In this document: one piece after another, positions 1 to 37,783 of the stretch | Position numbering within the stretch: the first letter of the stretch is position 1 | Layout: every line of letters begins with the position of its first letter | The notes under the pieces: model-generated | Database searches by the model: none | What the model was told of the DNA's origin: nothing | What the model saw: only the letters and a program-made list of their open reading frames with translations | Translations under genes and position numbers: made by a program | From: Chloranthus sessilifolius | Lineage: Eukaryota; Streptophyta; Magnoliopsida; Chloranthales; Chloranthaceae | Direction: 5' to 3' | NCBI GenBank assembly: GCA_021018995.1 | Contig: CM037597.1 | Coordinates: forward strand, 9,685,299 to 9,749,298 | Length of the DNA: 64,000 nucleotides

Positions 1-1
1 T

Positions 2-874
2 TGGGATCACCGGATGGTCGTGATTTTGATAGTTTTAGTTGTTTTCTTAGCTCCACTTTGTGCTCTTGAGAAGATCGATTCATTGAGCTTGACTTCAGCC
101 GCTTCCGTAGCCCTCGCCGTAGTTTTTGTGATTTTATCATGTACAATTGCATTTGTTAAGCTTATCGAAGGTCGGATCGAGAGTCCGAGGGCAGGCCCTG
201 ATCTAGGTTCAAGAACGGCAATTTTGGATTTGCTTGTCGTAATTCCAATCATGACGAATGCTTACGTGTGTCATTTTAATGTTCAGCCCATTTATAACGA
301 GCTCGAAAACAGATCTCCCGTGAAGATGAACAGAGTAGGAAGGATCACGACAGTTGTGTGTGTTATCGTTTACGCTGCGACCGCTGTATCGGGTTATTTG
401 TTGTTTGGGAACAATACAGAATCGGATCTTCTGACCAATTTTGACAGGGACCTCGGGATTCGGTTCAGCTCGATTTTGAACTATGTTATTCGAATCGGGT
501 ATATTCTTCATCTGGTGCTTGTGTTTCCAGTCGTCCATTTCTCGCTTAGGCAGACGGTTTATGGCTTGGTTTTTGATGGATCTGAGAGTAGGAAGAGGTT
601 GTTGGGTTTGACTGGGGTGTTGTTAGGGCTTATCTATCTCGGATCGACGATGATACCCAATATTTGGGTGGCTTTTAAATTTACTGGTGCGACCACAGGT
701 CTATCTTTGGGTTTCATATTCCCCGCTCTTGTTGCATTGAGGCTAGATCAGAAAGGAGAGTCTTTGCAACAGGGGGAGAAGCTTTTGTCGTGGGTGATGT
801 TAGTATTGGCGGCCTCAGTGAGCATCATAGGAGTAATGGGGAATATTTATAGCATCAGTAATAGGTCCGATTGA
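2..874 (+). CDS. AVT6-type amino-acid transporter, C-terminal part (N-terminus outside window)
   Basis: The open frame enters from the left edge (W-D-H-R then MVVILIVLVVFLAPLCALEK) and ends at TGA 872-874, so only the last ~290 residues are present and the real start lies upstream. The Met at 14 is internal. Hydrophobic segments alternate with short loops as in the AAAP/SLC38 fold, giving roughly seven to eight membrane spans. Blocks typical of plant AVT6 proteins are visible: VVIPIMTNAYVCHFNVQPIY, a GRITTVVC...GYLLFG segment, RIGYILHLVLVFPVVHFSLR and STMIPNIWVAFKFTGAT. AVT6 members export neutral and acidic amino acids from the vacuole. Similarity to Arabidopsis AVT6E looks closest from memory, but the exact paralogue is unproven. 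No intron interrupts this part and no frame damage is seen. Confidence 0.9.
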   Translation, partial: WDHRMVVILIVLVVFLAPLCALEKIDSLSLTSAASVALAVVFVILSCTIAFVKLIEGRIESPRAGPDLGSRTAILDLLVVIPIMTNAYVCHFNVQPIYNELENRSPVKMNRVGRITTVVCVIVYAATAVSGYLLFGNNTESDLLTNFDRDLGIRFSSILNYVIRIGYILHLVLVFPVVHFSLRQTVYGLVFDGSESRKRLLGLTGVLLGLIYLGSTMIPNIWVAFKFTGATTGLSLGFIFPALVALRLDQKGESLQQGEKLLSWVMLVLAASVSIIGVMGNIYSISNRSD

Positions 875-1004
875 TCCTCAATCTATTAAACCATGATCCT
901 ATTTTAAAAAAAAGTTATATAAAATTGATTTCATCATGTGATCAGAGCAGCATTCCGCTTATCTGCCTGAATTCTTGTAACAATAAGGATGATATGGGTT
1001 TTCG

Positions 1005-1942
1005 GGACCAAAAGGCGGGTCTGAGAGTTTTTCCACGCATCAGTGAAAGTGGGTTGATTCAATTATACGACTCGGTGACAATCGTCAAGGTTGTCCGGAA
1101 ATTGTTTCTAGATGGTGAGATTATTAGAAGATGGTAAAATGGCTATAGGTGCACCGGGATCTAAGAGGTTCTTTTCATGTTTAGTTGTTTCTTATGGTTT
1201 GTTTCCCATATTTGTTATTTGGAGGACAATTATAGTGATTTCAAAATAGCAGTTTGATTCCTAGAAAGTCATGGGAGGCAAGTTAGAATCTTACTCGGAT
1301 AACACGCTATTTACGGAACTCGATCGCTTCAGGTAGATTCATCTGCCACATCACTGATAAGCATTAGGTCGCAATGGCAAATTGGCAAGTGCTGTCTGCC
1401 CAAAGCATTAGATTGCGGGTTCGAGACCCGGCTGAAAGTGGGAGCCTTGTGCTCTGGGTACCACCTTTTTATTATTATTGTAAGATGTACGACAATACGC
1501 TGATATGAATTAATTTGCACTGTTCTTTTCTGATTGAATTATGTATTGCTGTTCCTATTATGTTATTCTTTTGGATTGCTTTGGATCATGGTTTAAAATT
1601 TTGGTTGGTACCGGAAAATACTCACCAGTATGTTCCTGTCCACCAGTATTTCTGGTATCCGGCAGTATAAATCCCAAGGGGAGTGAAGTTGCTCCACAAG
1701 GAGCCAAAGGCTCATTGCAGACTCATTCTAGAACAGAAAAGCGGGTTTGCTGTCCCACAGAGAAGTTTTTCTATGCATCAGTGACAATTCAATTCGATTA
1801 TTAGTTATAACACTTGATGACTTCGATATGAGGTAGGCCATCAACAAGGTCGCCCGGGTATTGTTTCTAGATGGTGAGATTATTAGAAGATGGTAAAATG
1901 GCTGATGATGCACAGAGATTTAAGAGGTATCTCTTTGTGTGT

Positions 1943-1979
<37 letters not shown>

Positions 1980-2049
1980 TTGAAATTTCTTCTAATGATA
2001 CCTTCTTCCAATGTGGCAGGTTTGTGATGTGCTTCCCATATTTGTTATT
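1005..2049. repeat. Imperfect direct duplication of AVT6 3' flank
   Basis: Two related segments lie at about 1005-1220 and 1735-2049. They share the order 'gcggg...ctatgcatcagtga...', then 44 identical bases at 1101-1144 and 1860-1903, then 'taagaggt' and 'cccatatttgttatt'. The second copy has gained a GT microsatellite (about 1937-1977) and is cut at 2050 by a hAT-like element. A SINE and unrecognised sequence lie between the copies. No coding potential is seen in either. Confidence 0.75.
1345..1480 (+). mobile_element. tRNA-derived SINE (Au-like)
   Basis: An A-box-like TGGCAAATTGG (1375-1385) is followed 33 bp later by a good B box GGTTCGAGACC (1418-1428), the pol III promoter layout of tRNA-derived SINEs. 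After the B box come 'gtgggagccttgtgctctgggtacc' -type sequence and a T-rich tail with ATT repeats, as in plant Au-type SINEs. It does not fold as a complete tRNA, so it is not called a tRNA gene. Exact ends and target duplication were not resolved. Confidence 0.65.
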
Positions 2050-4030
2050 CAGGACCGAGGCAAGCAAGGCGGCTGCCTTGGGGCCCCCGACTTTCAAGGG
2101 TCCCCAAAAAAAAATCTCTTTTAAAAAGTATGTTTTAAAAAGAAAAAATTATATCAAAAGGGCCCCAAGTCCCCAACGCCTCTCTCTAGACTCTATTGGC
2201 TCTAAAGTCAAAACCCTCCAAACCCTCTCCTCTCTTCTCTTCACTTCTCTTCTGTTCTCTTCTCTTCAAACCCCTTCTTCGCTCCTCAAACCCTCTTTTC
2301 TCTCTAGCCAGCAGCCGTCCATCTTTAAAAAACTCTCACCTCTCCTCTCCTCTTTCAAATGCCACTCTCTTCAAACGCTCTATTCTCTCCAGCTATTAGT
2401 CGTCCATCTCTTCAAACCCTCTCTTCCTCAAAGTTTACATAAATGTCAGGTGTGTTTCAGCGATAGATCGCTTTGGCAGGGCCGCACGGGGTTTCAACAA
2501 CTAAAATAGAAGAAAAGCTTTAGGTAATCTTACCATCTTTAACCTCCATTTCTGCATAATCTTCTTTTTCTTCTTTATTTAAATTTTTTCTGAATCGCTT
2601 GCAAAACGCTCCTATCTTAACTGTTATAAGTAATTGAGAAAAATTATAACCGTTCATCAAAAAATAGATAAATCAAGAACCTCAGTTGCTCAAGTTTAAT
2701 AGTGATTCATTCCTCTTAACAATTTATTGATTCATCCGTTGAAATCTGCGACTATAACACTTGCTTATAAATCAAGTTCTTAATTGCGTTTTACAAGTGA
2801 TATTTTGGCAGAAAGAAAACGGCAAGATGTGATCAGTTGGTGATCACAGAAAACGTGTGGCTGGAAGGATTTGTGGATATAAGGAGAAAATTTAGTGCAT
2901 TTTACAAGCGATCTTGATATATAGTTTTTCTTCTAACAGTGTTGACGTATTTGAACATTTAAAAGAAATGAAAACAGCTCAACTCTAGCCGAACTAGTTG
3001 CCACACTTAACTTTTTTTTATTTTTTATTGTCATCGTGGACAAATTTACATATATAGAAATGGATAATTAGATATATAAGCATGGTATCAAGTCAACAAT
3101 CAAGTATTGGCCGATATGAATACCAGTATCAGGGTGGTATTGGTAGTATCGGTCGATTACGGCTTGGGTATTGTCTATTACCTATCAATTTTTAGATTAT
3201 TTTATTATAATTTTTTTAAATGTATATTTTTTATTAAAAAAAAAATCATCTAGTAGTTTAGGTTATAGCCATTCGATCAAAAGGATAACTTAATGTTATT
3301 GTTTCAGTAAGAGCATTTTGGTATTTTTCTTCCAGCATTTTGGCAGTTTGGCCGGACCAAAATGATAACTTAGTGTTACTGTTTCAGTGCCGACCTAAAT
3401 TGATATAATTTTGTCGATAATTTGAATTATTAGCCGAAATTTTGAACCATGGTTTTAGCCATTCGATCTTCAACTTTAATATATGTTGTTGGTGTATATA
3501 TGATTTGTTGTTTGGAAAATAAAGATAATTTTATGACATTTCTTATGAAATTTAATCTATTAATTTTAGTGATTTATAAGTGTGCTATGTATGTTTGTGT
3601 GCACTTGTGTTTGTGCATAGGATTACATGAAGAATCTTTTTTATTAATTTGATGGAAAGGTGGGGCAACGATTTGGCGACTTGGGTTTGCTCCCCAAGGT
3701 CACTGGTTCGAAATGACTCCCTTTTTGTTAAGCAGGTGTAGTGGGCGTGTGTAAACCATGATATATATATAGTATTAGCAACTTATTATTGTCTTAAACT
3801 CTTGTTTGTTTGTAGTTGAGAAACACCGCACTCAAATCATGTCTAATAGAAGTTATTTTTATATTAAATTCTTAGTTACATTTTTAAACTATATAAAATA
3901 GAATATAAGTATTATTTTATTTGTCAAAAAAAATTGTGGCTAATTTTTTATATACTATAAAATAATATAAAATAGGGGCCCCATTTCAAAAACTCGCCCT
4001 GAGCCCCCAAAATATTAGGGCCCCCAATTG
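2050..4030 (-). mobile_element. hAT/Tip100-like non-autonomous element
   Basis: The left end (CAGGACCGAGGCAAGC, then GGCGGCTGCCTTGGGGCC) matches the reverse complement of the right end of the element at 60686-63209. The right end (about 3975-4030, AACTCGCCCTGAGCCCCC and AATATTAGGGCCCC) matches the reverse complement of that element's left end. Ends built from GGCCCTGAG and GGGGGCCC words are typical of plant hAT elements of the Tip100/ZMYM1-like group. No transposase frame is visible. The interior holds a CT-rich stretch (2195-2400), a cggtatcgg-type repeat patch (3080-3200) and a SINE. No clear 8-bp target duplication remains. Confidence 0.6.
3655..3765 (+). mobile_element. tRNA-derived SINE-like insertion
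   Basis: A-box-like TGGCGACTTGG (3674-3684) and B-box-like GGTTCGAAATG (3705-3715) are about 30 bp apart, followed by 'gtagtgggcgtgtgtaaacc', a phrase common in Au-type plant SINEs, and an AT microsatellite. It lies inside the Tip100-like element. Ends and target duplication are uncertain. Confidence 0.55.
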
Positions 4031-5148
4031 TGGCTAATCTAAGAGTGACTCTTGAGTTCTGGCATGGCACTCTTAGGCCCAAAGCGAGTTTGATAAATCA
4101 GTTCCCTGCCCCATTTGTACTAGCGGGAAGCTGTTTTAAGTGAAAAATGAGGTCCCCGCCAGGGCAAATAAAACTTGCTTTTGCGGAGAGCAAGAGTGCA
4201 CTGTGTGGAGCTTGCAAAAGCCAGCCCAAATAAATGAGATATCTATGATTGCTTAGTAAAATAATACACTGCCAACAGGCGAATAATGATCTATACCAGG
4301 GTTCATTGATTGAATCACTCTTAGCCATAAATTAAATTAATTGGATGATCATAACCATTGTTGGATGATGTGAAGAATAGATTGTGAAGAGCATCCAAAT
4401 TGGCCCTTAATATAAGTGTACTCAAGGTTTGTAGTTAGTATAAGGTACCTCCCGGGGTGCCCGCAGTCTTGGGGCTAACTCATTTTCGTGCTCATAAATA
4501 ACAATGCCTTTCCCAAGGCTTGACCATTGGACAAAAGGAAATTGACCCGAGTGCCAATGCCGGCGCTCGGGTTGGAAATCAAACACTCCATTGGCAACAA
4601 CAGTTCTTTTCAATTGATTTTTTTTTTTTTTTAATTTATTTATTTAAGAAAAAAATTAATTAATTAAACTAGATATTGATTCCACATATGGTGTATTGTA
4701 TGATTCGATATTGCGAGCAATCACAATAATCACATCTAGAGAAGCGAGGGATGGTTACTTTTATTCCAAAATCAAAGCTAACCAATTATAACATGCCTCA
4801 GCCTATAAATTTATGAATTAGACCTAAATAAAAATGAATAGAGAAATAAGACTTACAAAGTCAACCCTAATCAAACAGGAGGGGGCAATGATGATTTTGT
4901 AGGGCAATGGCTAGATGAATGTGTTTGCGGTTGTTACAGCAGTGGTGCTAGCAACTCAAACCACTCTACTGTAATGAGTGGAGAAATAGGGCTCACAAAC
5001 CCGACCCCAAACTGATAAGATAGGGCTATGTGGCCATTATGATGATGATGATGATGGCCACGTGACATGCAATTTGTAATGATCCAAGTTGTCCAGGTGG
5101 CAGAAGATCTCAGGCTCTTTGTGCAATCCAATGAAGGTTCTACACGAT

Positions 5149-5279
5149 CCAATCCAAGCGCTTTAATATGATTCATATCTTATAAATGTAATCCAATCCA
5201 AGCGCTTATATGATTCCTATCTTATAAATGAAATCCAATCCAAGTGCTTTAATATGAATCCTATCTTACAAATGCACAA
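5149..5279. repeat. Three-copy minisatellite (~44-bp unit)
   Basis: Three successive units begin 'ccaatccaag(c/t)gctt' and end 'atcttataaatg' or 'atcttacaaatg'. They differ by small indels and point changes. Confidence 0.85.
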
Positions 5280-5561
5280 TGGTCCATATTAAACTTCCCA
5301 GATCCAATAGATTGAAGTTTGAAGCAGTATATTTTTTTCGCTGAACCATTATGATATGATGTTTAGATTTTCGATTGACCCAAAAAACCGTGTGGCCCAA
5401 AAAGTAACCCTAAAAGGTGAGTCCTCCATTAACCCTAGTTATTATTGGTACTAAAGACGGCTTTTCTGATGACCGTAGCCACAAATTTTTGTTGGTGGGA
5501 GCTACAAATGATACATATAATGTTTGTAGTAATTTTATCATCGATTTGGAAGCTTATATAC

Positions 5562-5740
5562 AACAAAGGTTCTATAAGAACCATACTTAATAGAAACTCA
5601 AGAGTTAAATGGGGGCTTAAACTGATTTGGAAACTTCTATATCATAGATTTGGGATCTTAAATATAAACAAAGGTTGTATAAGAATCATACTTAATAGAA
5701 ATTCTAGAGTTAAATGGAGACTTGAGCAAGCTACGCCAGT
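5562..5740. repeat. Tandem duplication, 105-bp period
   Basis: The block 'aacaaaggttctataagaacc...agttaaatgggggctt' at 5562 recurs at 5667 as 'aacaaaggttgtataagaatc...agttaaatggagactt'. The copies differ at about one base in ten. Confidence 0.8.
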
Positions 5741-6671
5741 GTTTCGGACTGGTTGGCCATCACTGCCACCATAAGATTGTCAAGCATTTGAAGCCTTTTT
5801 ACTTTCAAATTTGTTAAAAGCTAACTTTCACATATGCTTGTACAAAAATATGTGGAAGTCGTCATATGTTTCAGTGGTGAGGGAAAGCACTCGATCTTCA
5901 TCCAATGGTGGTCCTATAACTAGTCATTTAGTCATGATTTCACTAAGGGTCTCTTAGGATAGAACCTGATAAAACATGATAAAGTTATTGATTTTTAACG
6001 ACATTTAAACGTGAATTCCTAACTTGTACGACCCACAACGGAGGGAGGATAACAACTCAGCTACCACTCAATTGGTAGTAACATTAAAGTTTACTTTGGC
6101 ACCCATACAATGAAATTATCAAAATAACTCTCAACTCTTACCGTTAGATAACTGCTAGGCATATATCCGAGCTCCGCATGGCCAAGCTCTACCTTCATAT
6201 AAATTGAAGGGAACTGATCAAACCACGAATGGGACGGACTCTATAACAAGAAAAGATAAAAAGGAAGCGGTAGAGGACTTGATCCCTAGACCTCAATATT
6301 CTACACCCAATATAACAATTACCGAACCAAGTTAGCTACCCGAGGCTTTAGTGTTTAGAAGTGCAATTTTAATTTTAATTTAATTTTATCTATTTCTAAC
6401 TAGCTTACTAAAAAAAATAAAATATAAATAAATAACTATAAAAAAACTCATCCTACCTCTCGCGAATTGAATTTGCGTGACGATAGCGAAGTGTGAAGTG
6501 CAAACCCAAATTCAAATTGAGCAAATTGGAGAAATAAGTAACATAGGTTCAAACTTCAAAGAGCATGAATATACACTTTCCCAATAATACATACAAATAT
6601 CACATATTCACAGGCACAAAGAACTGGCTCTATCTATATACATACTAAGAGACACCTGTTGTACAATTGAT

Positions 6672-6760
6672 TTAGAAGCCGAAGAGGTCCCTCCAGTTAA
6701 ATTTTCCAGCTTCCTTGAAAGATTCAACAGTGCAAGTACACATCCCCTCTCCTTCACTCC
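6672..6760 (-). CDS. MICU: Candidate alternative last exon of MICU
   Basis: A 29-codon open stretch (28 residues plus TAA at 6674-6672) starts after a good acceptor (ttcttttcgtgtaatag, AG at 6762-6761). It ends VESFKEAGKFNWRDLFGF. An internal donor in exon 8 (ACA G|GTGTTG, exon end 7447) leaves one base, which joins this exon in phase; the tail after PTAT would then be G-SEGEG... instead of GVAGFISCCLKSAKTC. The 686-bp intron so formed contains a hAT MITE. The peptide looks protein-like, but I do not recognise it from another MICU, so it could be chance or the relic of another exon. Confidence 0.4.
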
Positions 6761-6900
6761 CTATTACACGAAAAGAACCATATGTAAATCACTAGCATCC
6801 AATAAGTATTCGATGATGTCGATGTCGATGTCACTATCATATAGGAATGTCAAAAACATCATATTGGACATAGAAATAAGTCCCACTGTCTCCATAACAA

Positions 6901-7162
6901 TAGGGCTGCAAACAGGTCAGATTCGGGTCAGATCTTGATCAACCTGATCATGGTCTACATCAACCCGAACCCGATCTGGTTTGGGTAAAGGTTGCGTCAA
7001 AATGAAAGAGGGAGTCAGGTCGGATCAGGTCAGGTTGGTTGGGTTCAGATCAAGAATCCGTTTAATAAATTGATCGAGATTCCAACTTGATCAACCTAGC
7101 AGTTCGAGATTTTGGACCCAACATGACCTGTCAGGTCTGAACCCGACCCATTTGCAGCCCTA
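6901..7162. mobile_element. hAT-like MITE, TAGGGCTGCAAA ends
   Basis: Inverted ends TAGGGCTGCAAACAGGTC at the left and, reverse-complemented, TAGGGCTGCAAATGGGTC at the right; the similarity extends about 26 bp. The interior is made of reiterated 'gggtcaggtc' and 'aacctgatc' words, usual for this MITE type. A clean target duplication is not visible. It lies just downstream of the main MICU stop. Confidence 0.7.
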
Positions 7163-7375
7163 AATAGCACGACCTTTCACAAACCTGATAAGCTAAGGCG
7201 GTTAGTGTTGAAACTTCCAAAGCTGATCCTCCAGATTCTAGAACTGCACTTCTTAAGCGAATTAACCCTGGATTCTCACTACTTTCCAGTGTCTGAGTTT
7301 TTGGCGTCAGAGTGTCAGACAGCATCAAATTTCAAAAGGAGATCAGACGTACCCCATATGTGAAAAAAACAGTGA

Positions 7376-33890
<26,515 letters not shown>

Positions 33891-34064
33891 CAGAGAGAGA
33901 GAGAGAGTCTGTTGGCGAGTAGTTAGATGGGACTGAGAAGGATGGGTTTTGGTTTTAAATGGTTTTAACATCCATGGGAGAAACCCATGTGCTGCTTACT
34001 AAATCTGTGGGCATGGATGCATCATGTGATTGCTGATTACTAAATTTCTCGCTATGATACAGCC

Positions 34065-34881
34065 GAAGGTTCAAAATCTCGGATTTCGTTCACCGTTCAC
34101 CGTTCACCTAAACCAAAATTTCGGCCCAAATTATGAATTTCGGCGAAAATCTTCCAAACAATCCAAAAATACTGAAATTTTATATTATCGTTTTGGTTAC
34201 GGTGGATAGAGCTGCAACAGAGCCAAGCCAGCTCGACAACTCGACTCGGTTTGGCCCGAAAAATAAGAGCTTCTCTCTTTAGAGCTCGGCTTGGCTTTTG
34301 ACTAGAAAGCCGAGCAGAGCTGGGCAGTTTGTAGCTTGAATGAACAGTGTTGAACTCAAGCTAAAGCCGCTTCGGCCCAGCTTGGCTCTATGACTCGGTT
34401 TATATATATATATAATAAGTAATTAACTTTGAGAGGTCTATTATACCCTTCAAAGTAACCGTTTAAGTTTATCTAACATTTATTTTGAAGGATAAAATAA
34501 GAACTTTTGCCTGCCCCCCGCCCCACTTGCCCTAGTTTATCTAACGATTTATTTATTTCATATGTTGCGTACTTATGTTTAATTATTCATTTAAATCTTT
34601 TATAGAATGAATATTTAATTGAGTAGGAGTTTTAAAAAATAATAGGAGAAATTTTTTCATAATAGAATATACTGGGCTCGAAGTTCGGCCTGAGTATGAC
34701 TCGAGCTCGGAGAGCCGAGCTAGAGCTTGGAATTTTCGAGCTCGAAGAGCCTAGAGGTGACTTCTAGCTCGGCTCATATAAGGTAGAGTTGAGCTAGAGC
34801 TAACCTGAGAGCTTAGGCTCGGGCCAGCTCGGTTGCAGCCCTAACGGTGAGGACTGAAACCGCAACATTTCTTGAATCATG
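34065..34881. mobile_element. hAT MITE (TCAAAAT family) split by another hAT MITE
   Basis: The left end GAAGGTTCAAAATCTCGG and the right end (reverse complement CATGATTCAAGAAATG) carry flanks ATACAGCC (34057-34064) and ATTCAGCC (34882-34889), 7 of 8 matching. The element at 34207-34843 lies within it, so its own length is only about 180 bp. Confidence 0.6.
34207..34843. mobile_element. hAT MITE, TAGRGCTGCAAC ends, nested
   Basis: Inverted ends TAGAGCTGCAACAGAGC and TAGGGCTGCAACCGAGC; flanks ACGGTGGA (34199-34206) and ACGGTGAG (34844-34851), a degraded 8-bp duplication. The interior repeats 'gagctcgg' and 'ggctcg' words. 637 bp, non-coding. Confidence 0.75.
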
Positions 34882-34919
34882 ATTCAGCCCCATCATAATA
34901 TTAGCACGAATATGTTTTT

Positions 34920-35330
34920 ACAGGGTAGCTTTAAGCGTACCCACTGAATCTTGTTGGGCACCTACGTTAAAAATCATTGATTGCTTTAAATCAGACGTTG
35001 GAAATCGTTTTTCACACCAATATTCCAAACAAGGGATCTTGCGATCATGCGCTCATATCACTCTGTCAGTTTTTTATTTCAAATGGCACAGATCCCAAAA
35101 ATGTAGCCATGAAGTCACTTTTGAACATGATGTGTGCCATGTGATTTTAGGGCCACTTTTTTAGGATATGTGCAGTGTGGAATTAAAAACTGATTGTTTG
35201 ATAGATGAACCATGATCTCAAGATTCCTTGTGCGGAAAATTGGAGCGAAAAACGATCTCCAATGTCTGAAATAATGCAATCAATGGTTGTTATATAGGTG
35301 CTCAGCAAGATTCGATAGATGCTTTTGAAG
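34920..35330. mobile_element. Foldback (long inverted repeat) element
   Basis: The left arm (acccactgaatcttgttgggcacct...attgattgctttaaatcagac) is roughly the reverse complement of the right arm (gtctgaaataatgcaatcaatgg...gtgctcagcaagattcg). The arms are about 170-190 bp, with a short centre near 35115. The same family is at 61150-61570; related pieces lie at 54.2-54.9 kb. Ends and target duplication are unresolved. Confidence 0.65.
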
Positions 35331-35817
35331 CTAGAATACCATTATTTCCACCCACCCAATCTTTGAGTTTAGCGAAGGGAAAAAGAGGCAATTTGTGGGT
35401 GCCCTCAAAGATTCAGTTTGGTGACGAGTTAATCTTGAAGTTCACCCACTTATTTGGGTTCTATTTTTCCTCTTCTTCCTCTTTCTCCATCATTTCGTTG
35501 AGTATTTCGTTCCGGCCAGTACTCTGTTCTGGTGAGTCGTCATCCCCATGAAACCCCCTTGAAACCTACTTCTTCTTTTTCATAAGTTCTGGCAAGTCCC
35601 TTAGTTCGGTGAGTCGTATATCCCCATGAAACCCTCTTGAAACCCACTTCTTCTCTTTTCATTCTGGCTAGTCATACATTTTTGTGAAAGGAGAAGAAAC
35701 TAACTTCTTTATCTTTTCCTCTCTTTAAACTTACAAAAATCCTTTGGAAACCCTGAAAAAAATTAGAAACATAAGAAGAAAAAAAAGAAGACAAAAAAAA
35801 AAACTTGTCTGTATACG

Positions 35818-36022
35818 TGACGGTGGGTACTCCCTGTCAGTAGTTTAAAATTAACGGTGGGTACCCAGTGTCAGTTATATAATTCTGTCAATGAGTACCC
35901 ACGGTCAACTTTAAACTACAGTGGGTACTCATTGACGGTGGGTACCCACTGTCAGATTTAAAAAACTCGCAGTGGGTATGCACCGTCAATTTTAAACCAT
36001 TGACAGTGGGTATCCACCGTCA
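35818..36022. repeat. Array of 22-bp palindromes on a 34-bp step
   Basis: Six units start at 35818, 35852, 35886, 35933, 35967 and 36001. Each is a 22-bp imperfect palindrome around GGTGGGTACCCAC ending in TGTCA or CGTCA, with AT-rich spacers of 12 bp. The third-to-fourth step is 47 (34+13), and a seventh, overlapping half-unit sits at about 35916-35935. The array lies 240 bp left of the gypsy LTR. Confidence 0.85.
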
Positions 36023-36262
36023 CACACACTAACAATTTTTTTTTTCTTCCTCTTACCTTTCTCTTACTTTTCGGAGATTTTTCAAGAAGAGTATATGAGT
36101 TTTGAAGTTTTTTTTCTCTTGTTTTCCTCTTTATTCTTTTTTTTAAGGGTTTTAAGAAAGTTTCATGGCTTTTTTTTAGAGTTTTAAAAGGATATTTTCT
36201 TCTTAGGGTTCTAAAAGTTTATGGATTCTTCTTCTTAGGGTTTCAAGAGGTTTCGTAGCCTT

Positions 36263-37783
36263 TGATGAGGTGTGAAATATGATCTCACCCTAAAATCTAT
36301 ATTTAGCCACTGATAAAAGCTATTTAATATATTTTGTATAGTTTTACGGATTTACAGATCTCGAGATAAGTTGAGCATGAAATAGCTCAAGAGTTTAGAA
36401 AATAACCTTAGATCATCTAGAACTTATCCTGACTTACAACTCAATTTTAACCTTTAAAACATCAGATTCGTGAAATTACTAAATCACCAAAGTTGTAGAG
36501 CTCATTGTCTTATTTCTAACACTGCAAGAATCGCCTCAATCCGACTTCGAAATAAAAAGTTATGGCTAAAATACTGAGGTTGTATTTGTTAAAGAGTTGG
36601 ACTGAGTTTTACGAAAATCTGAGGAAATCGATGGATCGAGCAACAGACTCGATCAATCGAGTTTAAGCTGAATCTTTATGTTTTTAAAGCCGAAAATTAG
36701 TCAAAATTGGGGAGAAAAAGTTGAGTTTAAAAATTAGACCCTATTTAAGAAAAAATTAGAGTTAGGGTCAAGAGGTCTCTCCCTTTGAGGAGCCTTTTAT
36801 TTTCCTTAGCATTTTTAGTTTTTCTTTTTTCTTTTTCTTTTTCAAGCATTGTTCCTTTGATTTTTTAGGTTTAATTTTTAGACTAGTTTAATTTTCTGCA
36901 ATTGAAGAATCATTGTATTTATGGATTAAAGCTTTCATTGGATTTGTTGAAACACCTTACGGTATGTTAATGTCATCTTCCAGTTCTATTTTAATCATGT
37001 GTGGCTAATTTCATTGAGGATGGGGATCTAATGAACCCCATCCGAGATAGTCATTTATAATAATACAAATCTATGGTTGAGATATGAGCTTATTTTTAAT
37101 GGCCCTGATGTTATTATCGATAATGGATATAATTCGATTGCTATATGAGATCAGGGTGCTAATCATGTCCTATGATCTCAGATCTGCAATGGTAATTTTA
37201 TCCTAATCAATGTCCATCTTAAGGTTAAGTTCTATTATCATCTGAGGTATGAATGTTAATCATACATTCATGGGATGTTAATTATACATCTTCGTGATCT
37301 CAGATCTGTAATATAGATTTTACCCCAAGAGTAAGTTCTGATTACCATATGAGGTGTGAGTGTTAATCATACACTCATGAGATGTTAATCATACATCTCC
37401 ATGATCTTAGATCGACAATATAAAATTTATGTATATTTGGATCTTGTTTTTGCATGTAGTATATCTTATGATAATCTCATATATGAATTAGTAGATTTGT
37501 AATATATAAATGATAAACCTACGATGGGAGGATTTAGTATCTTAATCCTTATATTTTATTAATTGTTTAAAATTCATTTTATTGTTTAGTGTTTATCTCA
37601 TCCATCAAACTCTCAGAACCTTTAAGCTAGTTTAATATTATGTTAGATCTGTGAAAAGTTTTCTGATGAATTGTTATTTCCTCTTTCAATTTTCTAACAA
37701 ATCCTTGTGGGAACGATCTCGTACTCCGCACCCACTGACTATATCTCGATTCGTGCGCATGTGAGTATAACTTTAAAATCACA
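36263..37783 (+). mobile_element. Athila-like gypsy remnant A: 5' LTR
   Basis: An LTR of about 1.5 kb with TGATGAGG...ATCACA ends. Just after it (about 37793-37812) lies a sequence like a primer-binding site, tgacaccgctgtcaggga, close to the TGGCGCCGTTGTCGGGGA of plant gypsy elements. It pairs with the LTR at 42523-43952, which lies in inverted orientation; by eye the two are roughly 80-85 percent alike, so the family copies are old. Confidence 0.75.

Larger units (their letters stand above)
4031..6671. other. Intergenic spacer, no gene recognised
   Basis: This stretch between the Tip100-like element and the 3' end of MICU has only short open frames without recognisable motifs. A small hairpin of CCCGAGTGCC/GGCGCTCGGG lies near 4544-4570; related 'acccgagtgccaatg' words recur at 7675 and 7820 inside MICU introns, so a dispersed short repeat is likely. 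Two tandem repeats are listed separately. Confidence 0.6.

Noticed and set aside
871-1137. 88-residue plus-strand frame after the AVT6 stop
   Set aside because: It overlaps the transporter stop and continues in the duplicated 3' flank; composition is not protein-like.
1375-1435. tRNA gene
   Set aside because: A and B boxes are present, but there is no acceptor-stem pairing or anticodon arm, and the 3' part matches a SINE tail.
2195-2510. Serine/leucine-rich frames over a CT-rich stretch
   Set aside because: Low-complexity translation of a pyrimidine-rich tract inside a Tip100-like element.
33891-33971. Upstream in-frame ATG of MICU as the start
   Set aside because: The added 27 residues are translated from a CT-rich leader. 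The inner ATG gives a typical basic, serine-rich targeting peptide.
35818-36022. CRISPR-like regular spacing
   Set aside because: The genome is plant nuclear, the units are palindromes with AT-rich spacers of uniform type, and there are no cas genes.
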